This document shows positions 28,376-37,235 of a stretch of 64,000 bases of DNA, piece after piece. Source of the DNA: Thermus thermamylovorans (lineage in GTDB: Bacteria; Deinococcota; Deinococci; Deinococcales; Thermaceae); contig NZ_SIJL01000004.1 of assembly GCF_004307015.1 (NCBI RefSeq), forward strand, positions 119,969 through 183,968, read 5' to 3'. The number at the start of each line of letters is the position of its first letter. Position 1 is the first letter of the stretch. The notes below the pieces were generated by a model. That model had not been told where the DNA came from. It was given only the letters and a program-made list of their open reading frames with translations, and did no database searches. Made by a program: the position numbers and the translations under genes.

Positions 28376-29610
28376 TGCCTTAGGTCCAAGGAGCGGGCGT
28401 GGCCCTCGAGGCCCTCCGCCCGGGCCAGGAGGGCCCCCTTCTGGGCCAACACCTTCACCGCGCCCTCGCTCAGGCCCATCACCGGAATGACCTTGAGGAA
28501 GTCCCGCACCGAAAGCCCCCCCTGGAAGCGGGCAGTGCCCGAGGTGGGCATCACGTGGCTGGGCCCGGCGATGTAGTCCCCCAGGGCCTCGGGGCTCCCC
28601 TCCCCCAGGAAGACCCCCCCAGCGTTCTGCACCCTCCCCAGCCAGGGCAGGGGGTCCGCCAGGGCCAGGCAGAGGTGCTCGGGGGCGTAGAGGTTGGCCA
28701 GCTCCAAGGCCTCCTCGAGGTCCTCCGTGAGGACCAGCCCCCCCCGCTCCAGGGCCCGGCGGGCGACGGGGGCCCGGGGAAGGTCCTGAAGCTGCCGGGC
28801 GAGCTCCGCCTCCACCCGCTCCAGGAGGGCCCGGTCGGGGGAGAGGAGCCAGGGCTCGGAGTCGGGGCCGTGCTCCGCCTGGGCCAGGAGGTCGGCGGCG
28901 AGGAGCTTTGGGGAGGCGGAGCCGTCGGCCACGATCAGGGTCTCCGTGGGCCCCGCCAGACCGTCGATCCCCACGGCGCCATACACCTGGCGCTTGGCCG
29001 CCACCACGTAGGCGTTGCCCGGGCCCACGATCTTGTCCACCCGGGGCACCCGCCCCGTCCCGTAGGCCAGGGCGGCGATGGCCTGGGCCCCGCCCATGGC
29101 GAAAAGCCGGTCCGCCCCCGCCACCCAGGCCGCGGCCAGGACCCCGGGGTGGACCCTGGGGGGGCTGGCCACGATCACCTCCCCCACCCCGGCCACCTTG
29201 GCGGGGACCACGGTCATGAGGAGGCTGGAGAGGAGGGGGGCGCTGCCCCCGGGGACGTACACCCCCACCCGGGCGAGGGGGCGGACCAGCTGGCCCAGGA
29301 GGCCGCTTTCGTCCGCCTTCAAGAAACCCCCTTTGGCCTCTTCCCGATAAAAGGCCTCTATGCGCTCCTTGGCCGTCTCCAGGGCGTCCCTGAACCCCTC
29401 GTCCAGGTCCTCGTAGGCCTCCCGCCAGGCCCTTTTGGGGATCTCCTCCACCGGGTGGCCGTCCAGCTCCAGGCTGAGCCGGTCCAAAGCGGCATCCCCC
29501 TCCTCCCGCACCGCCTGGAGGATGGCCCGCACCCTCTCTTCCACCTCCGGGTCGAGGGCCAGGCCCCGGCGGGCGAAGCGCTCCCTCACCTCCGCCGCAA
29601 GGTAGATCAT
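28372..29610 (-). CDS. hisD: Histidinol dehydrogenase
   Basis: 412 residues; oxidises L-histidinol to histidine in two NAD-dependent steps, the end of histidine synthesis. Conserved blocks: [34 protein letters not shown], zinc/catalytic region [15 protein letters not shown], and [14 protein letters not shown]. Start ATG is six bases after TATAGT, which overlaps the stop of the gene upstream. No other his biosynthetic gene is nearby. Confidence 0.96.
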   Translation of the reverse strand: MIYLAAEVRERFARRGLALDPEVEERVRAILQAVREEGDAALDRLSLELDGHPVEEIPKRAWREAYEDLDEGFRDALETAKERIEAFYREEAKGGFLKADESGLLGQLVRPLARVGVYVPGGSAPLLSSLLMTVVPAKVAGVGEVIVASPPRVHPGVLAAAWVAGADRLFAMGGAQAIAALAYGTGRVPRVDKIVGPGNAYVVAAKRQVYGAVGIDGLAGPTETLIVADGSASPKLLAADLLAQAEHGPDSEPWLLSPDRALLERVEAELARQLQDLPRAPVARRALERGGLVLTEDLEEALELANLYAPEHLCLALADPLPWLGRVQNAGGVFLGEGSPEALGDYIAGPSHVMPTSGTARFQGGLSVRDFLKVIPVMGLSEGAVKVLAQKGALLARAEGLEGHARSLDLRQ

Positions 29611-29616
29611 GCCCCC

Positions 29617-29622
29617 ACTATA
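29617..29622 (-). promoter_or_regulatory. hisD: -10 element for hisD
   Basis: Minus-strand TATAGT, six bases before ATG 29610. It overlaps the TAG stop of the upstream gene, so hisD can be transcribed independently as a leaderless mRNA. Confidence 0.55.
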
Positions 29623-30211
29623 CCCAGCGGCGGCGCCTCCTCACCCCCTCCACCCCCTCCAGGTGGGCCTCGAAGACGTGGTCCCCCACCTGCTGGGCCA
29701 GGCGCACGGGAAGCCCCTCTTCCAGCTGGACCAGGGTCAGGCCGGGCCGGAGGCGAAACTGCTGCCGCACCCGTCCCTCCACCGCCACGTCGGAAAACCG
29801 CTCTACGTAGACCCGTCCTCCGGGCATGGGGAAGCGGGCCACCTCCCCGGGCAGGAGCCCCAGCCGGGGCAGGGCCAGGAGGAGGGAAAGGGGGTCGTGG
29901 TAGGGGGCGAGGTCGGGCAGGGCCAGGCTCTCCTTCCCCTGGGTCACCAGGACCACGCCCTCCTCCTCCAGCCTCTCCACGGTGAAGACCCGGGCCTCCC
30001 GCCCCTCCACCCGCTCGGCGAAGTAGCGGGAGTACCCTTCGGGGTCGGTTTCCGTCTGCCAGCGTTGGCGGATTCTGACCAGGGAAAGGCCCACCTCGGC
30101 GGTGAGGATGGCCTTCACCCCTCCGGTCTGGGGACGCACCTCCAGCCGCCCCTCCCCCGCGGGCTCCCCCGCGAAGCGGTAGCGGTAGAGGTAGAGGACG
30201 GGGCTCTCCAT
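29618..30211 (-). CDS. Hypothetical protein, DUF3108-like
   Basis: 197 residues, beta-rich, with no obvious signal peptide. The order of features ([19 protein letters not shown], a central [19 protein letters not shown], then [21 protein letters not shown]) recalls DUF3108-type proteins, but the match is weak. Ends in a basic run (RRRRRW). ATG four bases after the stop of the kinase-like gene, with which it forms an operon. Confidence 0.65.
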   Translation of the reverse strand: MESPVLYLYRYRFAGEPAGEGRLEVRPQTGGVKAILTAEVGLSLVRIRQRWQTETDPEGYSRYFAERVEGREARVFTVERLEEEGVVLVTQGKESLALPDLAPYHDPLSLLLALPRLGLLPGEVARFPMPGGRVYVERFSDVAVEGRVRQQFRLRPGLTLVQLEEGLPVRLAQQVGDHVFEAHLEGVEGVRRRRRWV

Positions 30212-30215
30212 GCCC

Positions 30216-31298
30216 TCAGCGTACCCGGATGGTGAGGGGGGGGCCGGGGACCTCCAGGAGGTAGTCCACGGGCTCCCGCCCCGCCACCCGGATGCGCAGG
30301 CGATAGACCCCCTGGCGGTCGAACTCCGCCCGCCCCGGGGCGGTGAGGAGCACCTGCCCGGGGACCATGGCCGAGCCCTCCGGCACCTCCAGGAGGATCA
30401 CCTCCGCCTGCTCCGTGGGGGGGTCGGTGCGGAACTCCATCACATACCCCTGCGCGGGCTCGGGGGAGGGGCGCAGAAGGAGGGCCGCCCCCAAGAAGAG
30501 GGCCCCTAGAAACAGGGCCAGAAGGGCCCTGCGCCCGGGTGTCCTCCTCCTGGGCTCCACCACCGGGAAAGGGGGGTCCTCCCGCTCCTCGATGCGGATC
30601 ACCCGGGGGCGGCTGGGCTGGCCCTCGGAGGGGGGCTCCCGCGGCCCTTCCGCCTCGGGGACAGGCTCCACCGGCAGGGCCTTCCGCCCCTCCCCAGGGG
30701 AGGGGAGGGCCTCGAGCCCCTGGGGAGGGGGAGGCTCGGGGGCGGGCGCCTCCTGGGCGGGGGGAGGGGGGGGCGCAGGGCCGGCCAGGAGGCTCTCCAG
30801 GGAGGCCTCCCCGGCCTCGAGGGCCTCCAGGGCCTCCCGCAGGGGAAACCCTCCCCACCCCTCCCCCGCCAGGGCCCGGGCCAGGGCCGCCAGGGCCTCC
30901 TCGGCCTCCCCTTCCAGGGCCGCCAGGCCCGCCCCGGCCAGCCACAGGCGCTTGCCCTTCACCAGGCAGAGCTCCGCCCGGGGGGCGTACCGCACCCCCT
31001 GCGCCCGCAGGGCCAGGAGGGAGGCGGCCAGCTCCCGGACCCATTGCCCGAGGCGCTCCGGGTCCGCCACCCCCAGGTAGTGGCTTAAGGGGACCGCCCC
31101 CAGGGGCCACTCCAGCACCCAGGCCTCCGGGGTCCGTTCCAGAAGGGGCAGAAGGCCCTCCCCCTCCAGGGGCACGCCCTTAGCCCCCTTCAAGACCATG
31201 ACGGGCATACCTGTGCGGGTGTCCTGCCCCTCGTATACGGCAAGGCCGGGCATTCGGGCGAGCACGCGACGCAGCCAATAGTTGCCCAGAACCTCCAT
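30216..31298 (-). CDS. Kinase-like membrane protein with C-terminal PEGA-like domain
   Basis: 360 residues from ATG 31298, seven bases after TATACT. The N-terminus (MEVLGNYWLRRVLARMPGLAVYEGQDTRTGMPVMVLK) looks like the N-lobe of a Ser/Thr kinase, but no HRD or DFG loop follows, so it would be inactive. Pro/Glu-rich linker at about 175-245, one transmembrane segment (RRALLALFLGALFLGAALLL) near 257-276, and a short beta domain outside (FDRQGVYRLRIRVAGREPVDYLLEV) of PEGA type. Function unknown; perhaps a scaffold or sensor. Confidence 0.7.
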   Translation of the reverse strand: MEVLGNYWLRRVLARMPGLAVYEGQDTRTGMPVMVLKGAKGVPLEGEGLLPLLERTPEAWVLEWPLGAVPLSHYLGVADPERLGQWVRELAASLLALRAQGVRYAPRAELCLVKGKRLWLAGAGLAALEGEAEEALAALARALAGEGWGGFPLREALEALEAGEASLESLLAGPAPPPPPAQEAPAPEPPPPQGLEALPSPGEGRKALPVEPVPEAEGPREPPSEGQPSRPRVIRIEEREDPPFPVVEPRRRTPGRRALLALFLGALFLGAALLLRPSPEPAQGYVMEFRTDPPTEQAEVILLEVPEGSAMVPGQVLLTAPGRAEFDRQGVYRLRIRVAGREPVDYLLEVPGPPLTIRVR

Positions 31299-31305
31299 CC
31301 CTCCA

Positions 31306-31311
31306 AGTATA
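31306..31311 (-). promoter_or_regulatory. -10 element for the kinase-like gene
   Basis: Minus-strand TATACT, seven bases before ATG 31298. The spacer TGGAGGG could also act as a ribosome site if transcription starts earlier. Divergent from the TATAAT at 31334. Confidence 0.5.
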
Positions 31312-31333
31312 CGCAGCCCCCCGTGAGGAGGCT

Positions 31334-31339
31334 TATAAT
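31334..31339 (+). promoter_or_regulatory. -10 element for the 31380 gene / udg operon
   Basis: Perfect TATAAT on the plus strand; no strong -35. Leader about 35 nt, then the GGAAAGGAG ribosome site. Confidence 0.55.
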
Positions 31340-31379
31340 CTGCCAAAGGTAAGGGCCCATGGGCCGGAAAGGAGCGGGG

Positions 31380-31748
31380 ATGGAGTTCAAGATCACCCTG
31401 ACCACGGAGGAGATCGTTCGCGGCCTCAAGCACTACCGCCGCATCGCCAAGCAGGACGTCCTCCGGGCGCCGGAGACGCCCAACCCGGAGGTCTTCCGCC
31501 GCCATGCGGAGGCCCGGCGCGAGGTCTACGCCAAGCTGGCGGAGGTGGCGGAGGCTGAAGGCCCGGAGGCCGTGGTGCAGTACGCCCTGGAGCTTTACAA
31601 ATCCCTGCCCTTCGTCACCGGCACCCCGGAGGACCAGCACCCGGAGATCAAGGGCCAGGAGAACGCCCTGGAGAACTTCTTCCTCATGATCGGCCTGGAC
31701 CCCAAGACCCGGCGGGAGGCCAGGAAGGCGAGGAAGCCCCTGCAATGA
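31380..31748 (+). CDS. Hypothetical helical protein upstream of uracil-DNA glycosylase
   Basis: 122 residues from ATG 31380 (MEFKITLTTEEIVRGL), six bases after AAAGGAG; the ATG at 31359 has no such site. Mostly helical and charged (HAEARREVYAKLAEVAEAEG), with a basic C-terminus (TRREARKARKPLQ). No known motif. Its stop overlaps the glycosylase ATG (ATGA), so the two are cotranslated and may act together. Confidence 0.75.
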   Translation: MEFKITLTTEEIVRGLKHYRRIAKQDVLRAPETPNPEVFRRHAEARREVYAKLAEVAEAEGPEAVVQYALELYKSLPFVTGTPEDQHPEIKGQENALENFFLMIGLDPKTRREARKARKPLQ

Positions 31749-32362
31749 CCCTGGAGCTCCTGCAAGCCCAGGCCCAGGCCTGCACCGCCTGCCGCTTGGC
31801 GGAGGGCAGAACCCGGGTGGTCTTTGGAGAGGGGGACCCGGACGCCCGCCTCATGTTCGTGGGGGAGGGACCGGGGGAGGAGGAAGACCGCACGGGCCGC
31901 CCCTTCGTGGGCAAGGCGGGGCAGCTTCTGGACCGCATCCTGGAAGCCGCCGGCATCCCCCGGGCCTCGGTCTACATCGCCAACATCGTGAAGTGCCGCC
32001 CCCCGGGCAACCGCGCCCCCCTGCCCGACGAGGCCAGGGTCTGCACGGACAGGTGGCTCCGCAAGCAGATCGAGCTGGTCGCCCCTCAGATCATCGTCCC
32101 CCTGGGGGGGGTGGCGGCGGAGTTCTTCCTGGGGGAAAAAGCCCCCATCACCAAGGTGCGGGGAAGGTGGCACGAGTGGCACGGGATCCGGGTCTTCCCC
32201 ATGTTCCACCCCGCCTACCTCCTGAGGAACCCGAGCCGCGCCCCGGGAAGCCCCAAGCACCTCACCTGGCTGGACATCCAGGAGGTGAAGCGGGCCCTGG
32301 ACAGCCTGCCCCCCAAGGAGCGCCGCCAGGTGCGGGCGGTGAGCCAGGAGCCCCTCTTCTAA
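31745..32362 (+). CDS. Type-4 uracil-DNA glycosylase (4Fe-4S, UDGa)
   Basis: 205 residues. Four Fe-S ligands at Cys13, Cys16, Cys84 and Cys100 (CTACRLA, IVKCRPPGNR, EARVC). Catalytic motif A is GEGPGEEEDRTGRPF and motif B is HPAYLLRNP. Removes uracil from DNA, a heat-induced lesion of cytosine. The Thermus and Archaeoglobus enzymes define this family. Coupled to the helical gene before it. Confidence 0.95.
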   Translation: MTLELLQAQAQACTACRLAEGRTRVVFGEGDPDARLMFVGEGPGEEEDRTGRPFVGKAGQLLDRILEAAGIPRASVYIANIVKCRPPGNRAPLPDEARVCTDRWLRKQIELVAPQIIVPLGGVAAEFFLGEKAPITKVRGRWHEWHGIRVFPMFHPAYLLRNPSRAPGSPKHLTWLDIQEVKRALDSLPPKERRQVRAVSQEPLF

Positions 32363-32482
32363 GACCCCCCCACGCGGACCCCGCCCGCGCAGGGGCCCCG
32401 GGGAACGGGCGGGCAAAGCCCCGGGTGGAAAAGGCAGGCGAAGGGCCCAACGGGCAAGGGCTTCCGGCAGGGGGACCGGGGG

Positions 32483-32602
32483 TATAAAATGCCCTTGCCT
32501 CCGAGCCCGGAAAGACCCCCAGGGCCTTCCGGGCCGGGCCGATGGGCCCCGGGGTGACGGGGGCAACCCCGCCGCCTGCCGCGGTCGCAAAGGAGGTGAA
32601 GC
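32483..32602 (+). promoter_or_regulatory. Promoter and structured leader of the molybdate operon (riboswitch candidate)
   Basis: The -10 is TATAAA/TAAAAT at 32483-32490. A start near 32497 gives a leader of about 105 nt before GTG 32603. The leader has an 8-bp stem GCCCGGAA (32505-32512) / TTCCGGGC (32527-32534), further GC stems (CGGGGGCAACCCCG; CCGC...GCGG), and ends in AAAGGAGGTGAAGC, a near-perfect ribosome site. Size, position before modA and compact folds fit a cofactor or metal-sensing riboswitch. I could not match it to the Moco motif with confidence. Confidence 0.45.
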
Positions 32603-33484
32603 GTGGTACGCGTTTGCTGGAGCCTAGTCCTCGCCCTAAGCCTGGGAACGGCCCTGGCGCAAAGCCAGGTACGGGTGGTGGCCGCCGCCGACCTGCAGTA
32701 TGCCCTGGCCGAGCTGGCCCAGGCCTTCGAGGCCAGGAACCCAGGCGTGCGGGTGGTGCTCTCCTTCGGCTCCTCGGGCAAGTTCTACACCCAGCTCACC
32801 CAGGGCCTCGAGGCGGACCTCTTCTTCTCCGCGGAGGACATCTACCCCCGGCTCCTGGAGGAAAGGGGCCTGACCGAGCCGGGGACCCGGGCCCTTTACG
32901 CCATCGGCCGCATGGCCATCTGGCTGGACCGCAGGCTGGGCCTGCGCCCTGGGCCGGAAGCCCTAAGGGACCCCCGGATCACCCGGCTGGCCATCGCCAA
33001 CCCGGTGCACGCCCCCTACGGCCGGGCAGGCCTCACCCTTCTGGAACACCACGGCCTCCTCCGCCGCCTCCCCAACCCGCCCCTTTCCGGCCTGCCCCGG
33101 CCCTTCCCCGAACTGGCCTGGGAGGAGATCCCCTGGGAAAGCCTCACCCGCGGAGTGGAGGCCTACTGGGACCTGGGACCCTTGCGCCAGGGCAAGCCCC
33201 GCTTCGAGTTCGTCTACGGGGAGAACATCTCCCAGGCCGCCCAAATGGCCCTCACCACCACCCAAGCGGGCATCCTGGCCCTGCCCCTGGTGGTCCACGA
33301 AAGCCTCTCCCGTCCCGGGGTCTACTGGGTAGCTCCCCTGGAGAGCCATCTGCGCCTGGAGCAGAGCTTCGTGATCCTAAGGGGCCGGGCCCGCCCGGAG
33401 GTGGTGGCCCTCCACCGCTTCGTCCAGTCGGCGGAGGGGAGGGGCATCCTGCGCCGCTACGGCTTCATCCTGCCGGGGGAGTAG
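32603..33484 (+). CDS. modA: Molybdate ABC transporter, periplasmic binding protein
   Basis: 293 residues with signal peptide (VCWSLVLALSLGTALAQ). Typical ModA start of the mature part (VRVVAAADLQYALAELAQAFE), an anion-binding segment (LSFGSSGKFYTQLTQG), and NPVHAPYGRAG. Captures molybdate or tungstate for modBC, which follow directly. GTG start with strong Shine-Dalgarno. Supplies metal for molybdopterin enzymes such as the formate dehydrogenase at the left end. Confidence 0.93.
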   Translation: MVRVCWSLVLALSLGTALAQSQVRVVAAADLQYALAELAQAFEARNPGVRVVLSFGSSGKFYTQLTQGLEADLFFSAEDIYPRLLEERGLTEPGTRALYAIGRMAIWLDRRLGLRPGPEALRDPRITRLAIANPVHAPYGRAGLTLLEHHGLLRRLPNPPLSGLPRPFPELAWEEIPWESLTRGVEAYWDLGPLRQGKPRFEFVYGENISQAAQMALTTTQAGILALPLVVHESLSRPGVYWVAPLESHLRLEQSFVILRGRARPEVVALHRFVQSAEGRGILRRYGFILPGE

Positions 33485-34162
33485 ATGCCCGAGGAAGCCT
33501 TCTGGGTAGCCCTGGAGCTCTCCTTGCGGGTGGCCCTGGTCACCTCCTTCCTCCTGGTCCTCCTGGGCCTGCCCCTGGGCTGGACCCTGGCCTTCAAGCG
33601 CTTCCCTGGGAAACCCGTGGTGGAGGCGGTTTTCCTCCTGCCCCTGGTCCTTCCCCCCACGGTCCTGGGGTTTTACGTCCTCCTCTTCCTGGGACCCGAC
33701 GGGCCCTGGCTCCGCCTCACGGGCCTTTCCTGGGCCTTCCGCTTCGAAGGCCTGGTCTTCGCCAGCGTCCTCTTCAGCCTGCCCTTCGCCCTCACCGCCT
33801 ACCGGGAGGCCTTCCTCTCCCTGGACCGCAACCTCCTGGAGGTGGCCCGCACCCTGGGGGCCCCCTGGTGGAAGGTGTGGCTCAAGGTGATCTTCCCCCT
33901 GGTCTGGCCGGGGCTCCTCTCCGGCACCCTCCTGGCCTTCGCCCACACCCTGGGAGAGTTCGGGGTGGTGCTCATGGTGGGGGGGTCCATCCCCGGTAAG
34001 ACCCAGATGGTGAGCATCTACCTCTACGACCTGGTGCAGGCCCTAAGGTTCCAGGACGCGGCCCGGGCGGCTTTGGTGCTCCTCTTCCTCAGCCTGGCCA
34101 TCCTGGTGGTGGTGCGGGTCCTGGAGGGGAGGTGGCGGGCGTGGAAGTCCACTACCGGATAA
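33485..34162 (+). CDS. modB: Molybdate ABC transporter permease
   Basis: 225 residues, about five or six membrane helices, with the permease EAA-loop (EVARTLGAPWWKVWLKVIFPLVWPG) that contacts the ATPase. ATG immediately follows the modA stop. Overlaps modC by 31 bp. Confidence 0.94.
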   Translation: MPEEAFWVALELSLRVALVTSFLLVLLGLPLGWTLAFKRFPGKPVVEAVFLLPLVLPPTVLGFYVLLFLGPDGPWLRLTGLSWAFRFEGLVFASVLFSLPFALTAYREAFLSLDRNLLEVARTLGAPWWKVWLKVIFPLVWPGLLSGTLLAFAHTLGEFGVVLMVGGSIPGKTQMVSIYLYDLVQALRFQDAARAALVLLFLSLAILVVVRVLEGRWRAWKSTTG

Positions 34163-35175
34163 GGCGGCCCATCCTCCTGGAGGCCCGCTTCCAGGTGCGG
34201 GGCTTCACCGCCCTCCTGGGGGAAAGCGGGGTGGGCAAGACCACCCTCCTCAAGGCCCTGGCAGGCCTGATCCCCGCGGAGGGCCGCCCTTTTGCGGGGC
34301 TTCCCCCAGAAAGGCGCCCTGTGGGCTACCTGCCCCAGGACCTGGCCCTTTTCCCCCACATGACCGCCTGGGAGAACGTGGCCTTCCCCCTCGCGGGGCC
34401 GGACCGCCAGGAGCGGGCCCTGGCCCTCCTGGAGCGGGTGGGCCTACGGGAGCACGCGGGGAAGCGCCCGGCCCAGCTCTCCGGAGGGCAGAAACAGCGG
34501 GTGGCCCTGGCGCGGGCCCTGGCCCGGGAGCCGGAGCTCCTCCTCCTGGACGAGCCCACCAGCTCCCTGGACCCCCTGACCAAGGGCCGGGTTCTGGGGG
34601 AGCTCGTCGAGCTCATCCGCCGGGAAGGGGTGCCCGCCCTGGCGGTGAGCCACGACCCCGACCTGGCCCGCATGGCCGACTGGCTCCTGGTGATGGGGCG
34701 GGGGAGGATCCTGCAGGAAGGTCCCCCCGAGGAGGTGCTGGCCGCCCCCAAGGAGGTGGAGGTGGCCCGGCTTCTGGGCTACGAGAACCTCTTCCCCGTC
34801 CGCCTGCGGGAGGGAGGGGTGGAGGTGCAGGGGGTGTTCCTCCGCCTCCCCCTGCCCCCCTGGGCCCGACCGGGGGAGGCGGCCTGGCTGGGGGTGCGGG
34901 CGGAGGAGGTTTTGGTGGTGCGGGAGGACCGCCCCCTGCCCCGGGAAAACCTCCTGGAGGGGGTGCTAGAGGGCCTGCACCCCGAGGGGCTTGCCTACCG
35001 GGGCCGGCTTGCGGGGCCCATACCCCTTAACCTGCTCCTCCCCCGGCACGTGCAAGAAAGGCTCCGCCTCCTGCCGGGGCAGCGGGTGCGGGTGGTCCTC
35101 AAGCCCCGCTACCTGCACCTGATGCCGGGCGAGGCGAAGGAGGACCTCGAGGGGAAGCCCAAACTTGTTCCTTAG
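34132..35175 (+). CDS. modC: Molybdate ABC transporter ATPase
   Basis: 347 residues from GTG 34132; GTG 34141 is also possible. Walker A GESGVGKTT, signature LSGGQKQR, Walker B LLLLDEPTSSLD, and switch His in AVSHD. The C-terminal 110 residues form a TOBE-like regulatory domain (LGVRAEEVLVV...). No DNA-binding part. The last 210 bp are overlapped by an antisense gene. Confidence 0.93.
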   Translation: MAGVEVHYRIRRPILLEARFQVRGFTALLGESGVGKTTLLKALAGLIPAEGRPFAGLPPERRPVGYLPQDLALFPHMTAWENVAFPLAGPDRQERALALLERVGLREHAGKRPAQLSGGQKQRVALARALAREPELLLLDEPTSSLDPLTKGRVLGELVELIRREGVPALAVSHDPDLARMADWLLVMGRGRILQEGPPEEVLAAPKEVEVARLLGYENLFPVRLREGGVEVQGVFLRLPLPPWARPGEAAWLGVRAEEVLVVREDRPLPRENLLEGVLEGLHPEGLAYRGRLAGPIPLNLLLPRHVQERLRLLPGQRVRVVLKPRYLHLMPGEAKEDLEGKPKLVP

Positions 35176-35559
35176 CCTCCGGAGGAGAAAGCGGGCCTGG
35201 GCCGGAGAGAGGCCTAAGACCCCGGCCAGGGCCCCGGCCCTCCCGGAGGCGGCCAGGCCGAGGGCCCGGAGGGCCTCAGCCTCCCCCGGGGAGAGGCCCA
35301 AGCCGAGCCGTCCTCCAAGCCCCTCCGCCAGGGTCTTGGGGTCGTCCCGCCGGGTGAGGAAGGCCTGGCGCACGGGGTCGTAGGCCCTGAGGCCCCAGGG
35401 GGTGCGCCAGAGGAGGACCTGCCCGGCCTCCAGATGGGCCAGGTCCGCCAGGACCAGGCCCCTGCCCTCCCGCCAGTGAACCGTCCAGCCGTTTTTGCCA
35501 AGCGCCCTGGCCACCAGGGCGTAAAGCTCCAAGTCCTGCGTCAGGATCACCGCCTGCAT
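34966..35559 (-). CDS. Response-regulator-like protein with degenerate receiver and C-terminal helix-turn-helix
   Basis: 197 residues from ATG 35559, which follows AAGGAGGTGGAGG. N-terminal 70 residues resemble a receiver (MQAVILTQDLELYALVARAL) but lack the acidic pocket and phosphoacceptor Asp. At about 95-145 a LuxR-like helical segment (LSPGEAEALRALGLAASG, LGLSPAQARFLLRRLRNKFGL) is a likely DNA-binding domain. The last 65 or so codons run antisense over modC and may be non-functional extension. Could regulate modABC; that is inference from position only. Confidence 0.6.
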   Translation of the reverse strand: MQAVILTQDLELYALVARALGKNGWTVHWREGRGLVLADLAHLEAGQVLLWRTPWGLRAYDPVRQAFLTRRDDPKTLAEGLGGRLGLGLSPGEAEALRALGLAASGRAGALAGVLGLSPAQARFLLRRLRNKFGLPLEVLLRLARHQVQVAGLEDHPHPLPRQEAEPFLHVPGEEQVKGYGPRKPAPVGKPLGVQAL

Positions 35560-35599
35560 CCTCCACCTCCTTGCGCCGCAACGCCGAAGCCCAACCGGT

Positions 35600-35926
35600 C
35601 TAGGCGGCGAAAGGAGGGGCTCTGGGAGCCGTGGTGGAGGGGGTGGGGGCGGGGTGGCCCGGCCGGGAGGCGGGGCGCCCCCCGAAGGCCGGAAGCGGGG
35701 TGGGGGCCGCCGGTTCCTCCACCACCGGCAGGCCCGGGGCCACCTGCAGGCCGCAGAGGAGGGAGTGCCCCACCTCCCTCTCCCCGTTTTGGCACACGTC
35801 CAGGCGGAGCCCCGGGTTTTGCGCCTGCATGAGGTAAAGCTGCAGGGCCACCCCGGTGGAGGCGGTGAGGGTAAGGAGGAGGTACAGGAAGAGGGGGACC
35901 AGCCTCCCCGCACCCCTGCGGGTCAT
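35600..35926 (-). CDS. Small membrane-anchored Pro-rich protein
   Basis: 108 residues from ATG 35926, six bases after TATACT. Short basic N-terminus (MTRRGAGR), one membrane helix ([20 protein letters not shown]), a short extracytoplasmic part with two Cys (LDVCQNG, SLLCGL), and a Pro/Ala-rich tail. No family recognised. Divergent from hisS. Confidence 0.65.
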   Translation of the reverse strand: MTRRGAGRLVPLFLYLLLTLTASTGVALQLYLMQAQNPGLRLDVCQNGEREVGHSLLCGLQVAPGLPVVEEPAAPTPLPAFGGRPASRPGHPAPTPSTTAPRAPPFAA

Positions 35927-35932
35927 ACCCCG

Positions 35933-35938
35933 AGTATA
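35933..35938 (-). promoter_or_regulatory. -10 element for the small membrane protein gene
   Basis: Minus-strand TATACT six bases before ATG 35926. It sits a few bases from the plus-strand TAAAGT (35944-35949) used by hisS, giving back-to-back leaderless genes only 31 bp apart. Confidence 0.5.
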
Positions 35939-35943
35939 CAGGG

Positions 35944-35949
35944 TAAAGT
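35944..35949 (+). promoter_or_regulatory. hisS: -10 element for hisS
   Basis: TAAAGT eight bases before ATG 35958; no ribosome-binding site between them apart from GGTGGGG. Confidence 0.4.
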
Positions 35950-35957
35950 GGTGGGGT

Positions 35958-37232
35958 ATGGCCGTCCGCGGCGCCAAAGACCTCTTCGGGGAGGAGCTCA
36001 GGCTCCACCAGCACATCGTGGCCACCGCCCGCCGGGTCCTGGAGGGGGCGGGGGCTTTGGAGCTCCTCACCCCCATCTTCGAGGAAACCCAGGTCTTCGA
36101 AAGGGGGGTGGGGGCTTCCACGGACATCGTCCGCAAGGAGATGTTCACCTTCCAGGACCGGGGGGGGCGCTCCCTCACCCTGCGCCCCGAGGGCACCGCG
36201 GCCATGGTGCGGGCCTACCTGGAGCACGGGATGAAGGTCTGGCCCCAGCCGGTGCGGCTTTGGATGGCGGGACCCATGTTCCGCGCCGAGCGCCCCCAGA
36301 AGGGGCGCTACCGCCAGTTCCACCAGGTGAACTACGAGGCCCTGGGTTCGGAGAACCCCCTCCTGGACGCAGAGGCCATCGCCCTCCTCTACCGGAGCCT
36401 GAGGGAGCTGGGCCTCAAGCGGCTTTCCCTGAAGCTGTCCTCCGTAGGGGACCCTGAGGACCGGGCCCGCTACAACGCCTACCTGCGGGCAACCCTCTCC
36501 CCTCACCGGGAGGCGTTCTCCGAGGATTCCCAGGAGCGGCTGGAGGTCAACCCCTTGCGCATCCTGGACTCCAAGAGCGAAAAGGACCAGGCCCTCCTAA
36601 AGGAGCTCGGGGTGAGGCCCATGCTGGACTTCCTGGGGGAGGCGGCCCGGGCCCACCTGAGGGCGGTGGAGCGCCACCTGGAGCGGCTTTCCATTCCCTA
36701 CGAGCTGGAGCCCTCCCTGGTGCGAGGCCTGGACTACTACGTGCGCACCGCCTTCGAGGTACACCACCCGGAGATCGGGGCCCAGTCGGCCCTCGGGGGC
36801 GGGGGGCGGTACGACGGGCTTTCCGAGCTCCTGGGGGGGCCTAGGGTGCCGGGGGTGGGCTTCGCCTTCGGGGTGGAGCGGGTAGCCCTGGCCCTGGAGG
36901 CCGAGGGCTTCGCCCTCCCCGAGGCGGGGGGCCCCGACCTCTACCTGGTGCCCCTCGCGGAGGAGGCGGTGGCGGAGGCCTTCTACCTGGCGGAGGCCCT
37001 GAGGCCCCGGCTCCGGGTGGAGTACGCCCTCGGCCCCAAAAGGCCGGGCAAAGGGGTGGAGGAGGCCCTGAAGCGGGGGGCCTCCTTCGTGGGCCTTTTG
37101 GGGGAGGAGGAGCTTAGGGCGGGGGAGGTCACCCTGAAGCGCCTGGCCACGGGGGAGCAGGTGCGCCTTTCCCGGGCCAAAGCCTTGGGCTTCCTCCTCT
37201 CCGCCTTGGGGCGGGAATCCGTTAAGCTTTAG
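35958..37232 (+). CDS. hisS: Histidyl-tRNA synthetase
   Basis: 424 residues from ATG 35958 ([13 protein letters not shown]), class II synthetase. Motif 2 [16 protein letters not shown], histidine-A motif [14 protein letters not shown], motif 3 [15 protein letters not shown], and the C-terminal anticodon-binding domain. A longer frame upstream crosses the promoter and is rejected. aspS follows three bases downstream. Confidence 0.96.
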   Translation: MAVRGAKDLFGEELRLHQHIVATARRVLEGAGALELLTPIFEETQVFERGVGASTDIVRKEMFTFQDRGGRSLTLRPEGTAAMVRAYLEHGMKVWPQPVRLWMAGPMFRAERPQKGRYRQFHQVNYEALGSENPLLDAEAIALLYRSLRELGLKRLSLKLSSVGDPEDRARYNAYLRATLSPHREAFSEDSQERLEVNPLRILDSKSEKDQALLKELGVRPMLDFLGEAARAHLRAVERHLERLSIPYELEPSLVRGLDYYVRTAFEVHHPEIGAQSALGGGGRYDGLSELLGGPRVPGVGFAFGVERVALALEAEGFALPEAGGPDLYLVPLAEEAVAEAFYLAEALRPRLRVEYALGPKRPGKGVEEALKRGASFVGLLGEEELRAGEVTLKRLATGEQVRLSRAKALGFLLSALGRESVKL

Positions 37233-37235
37233 ACC

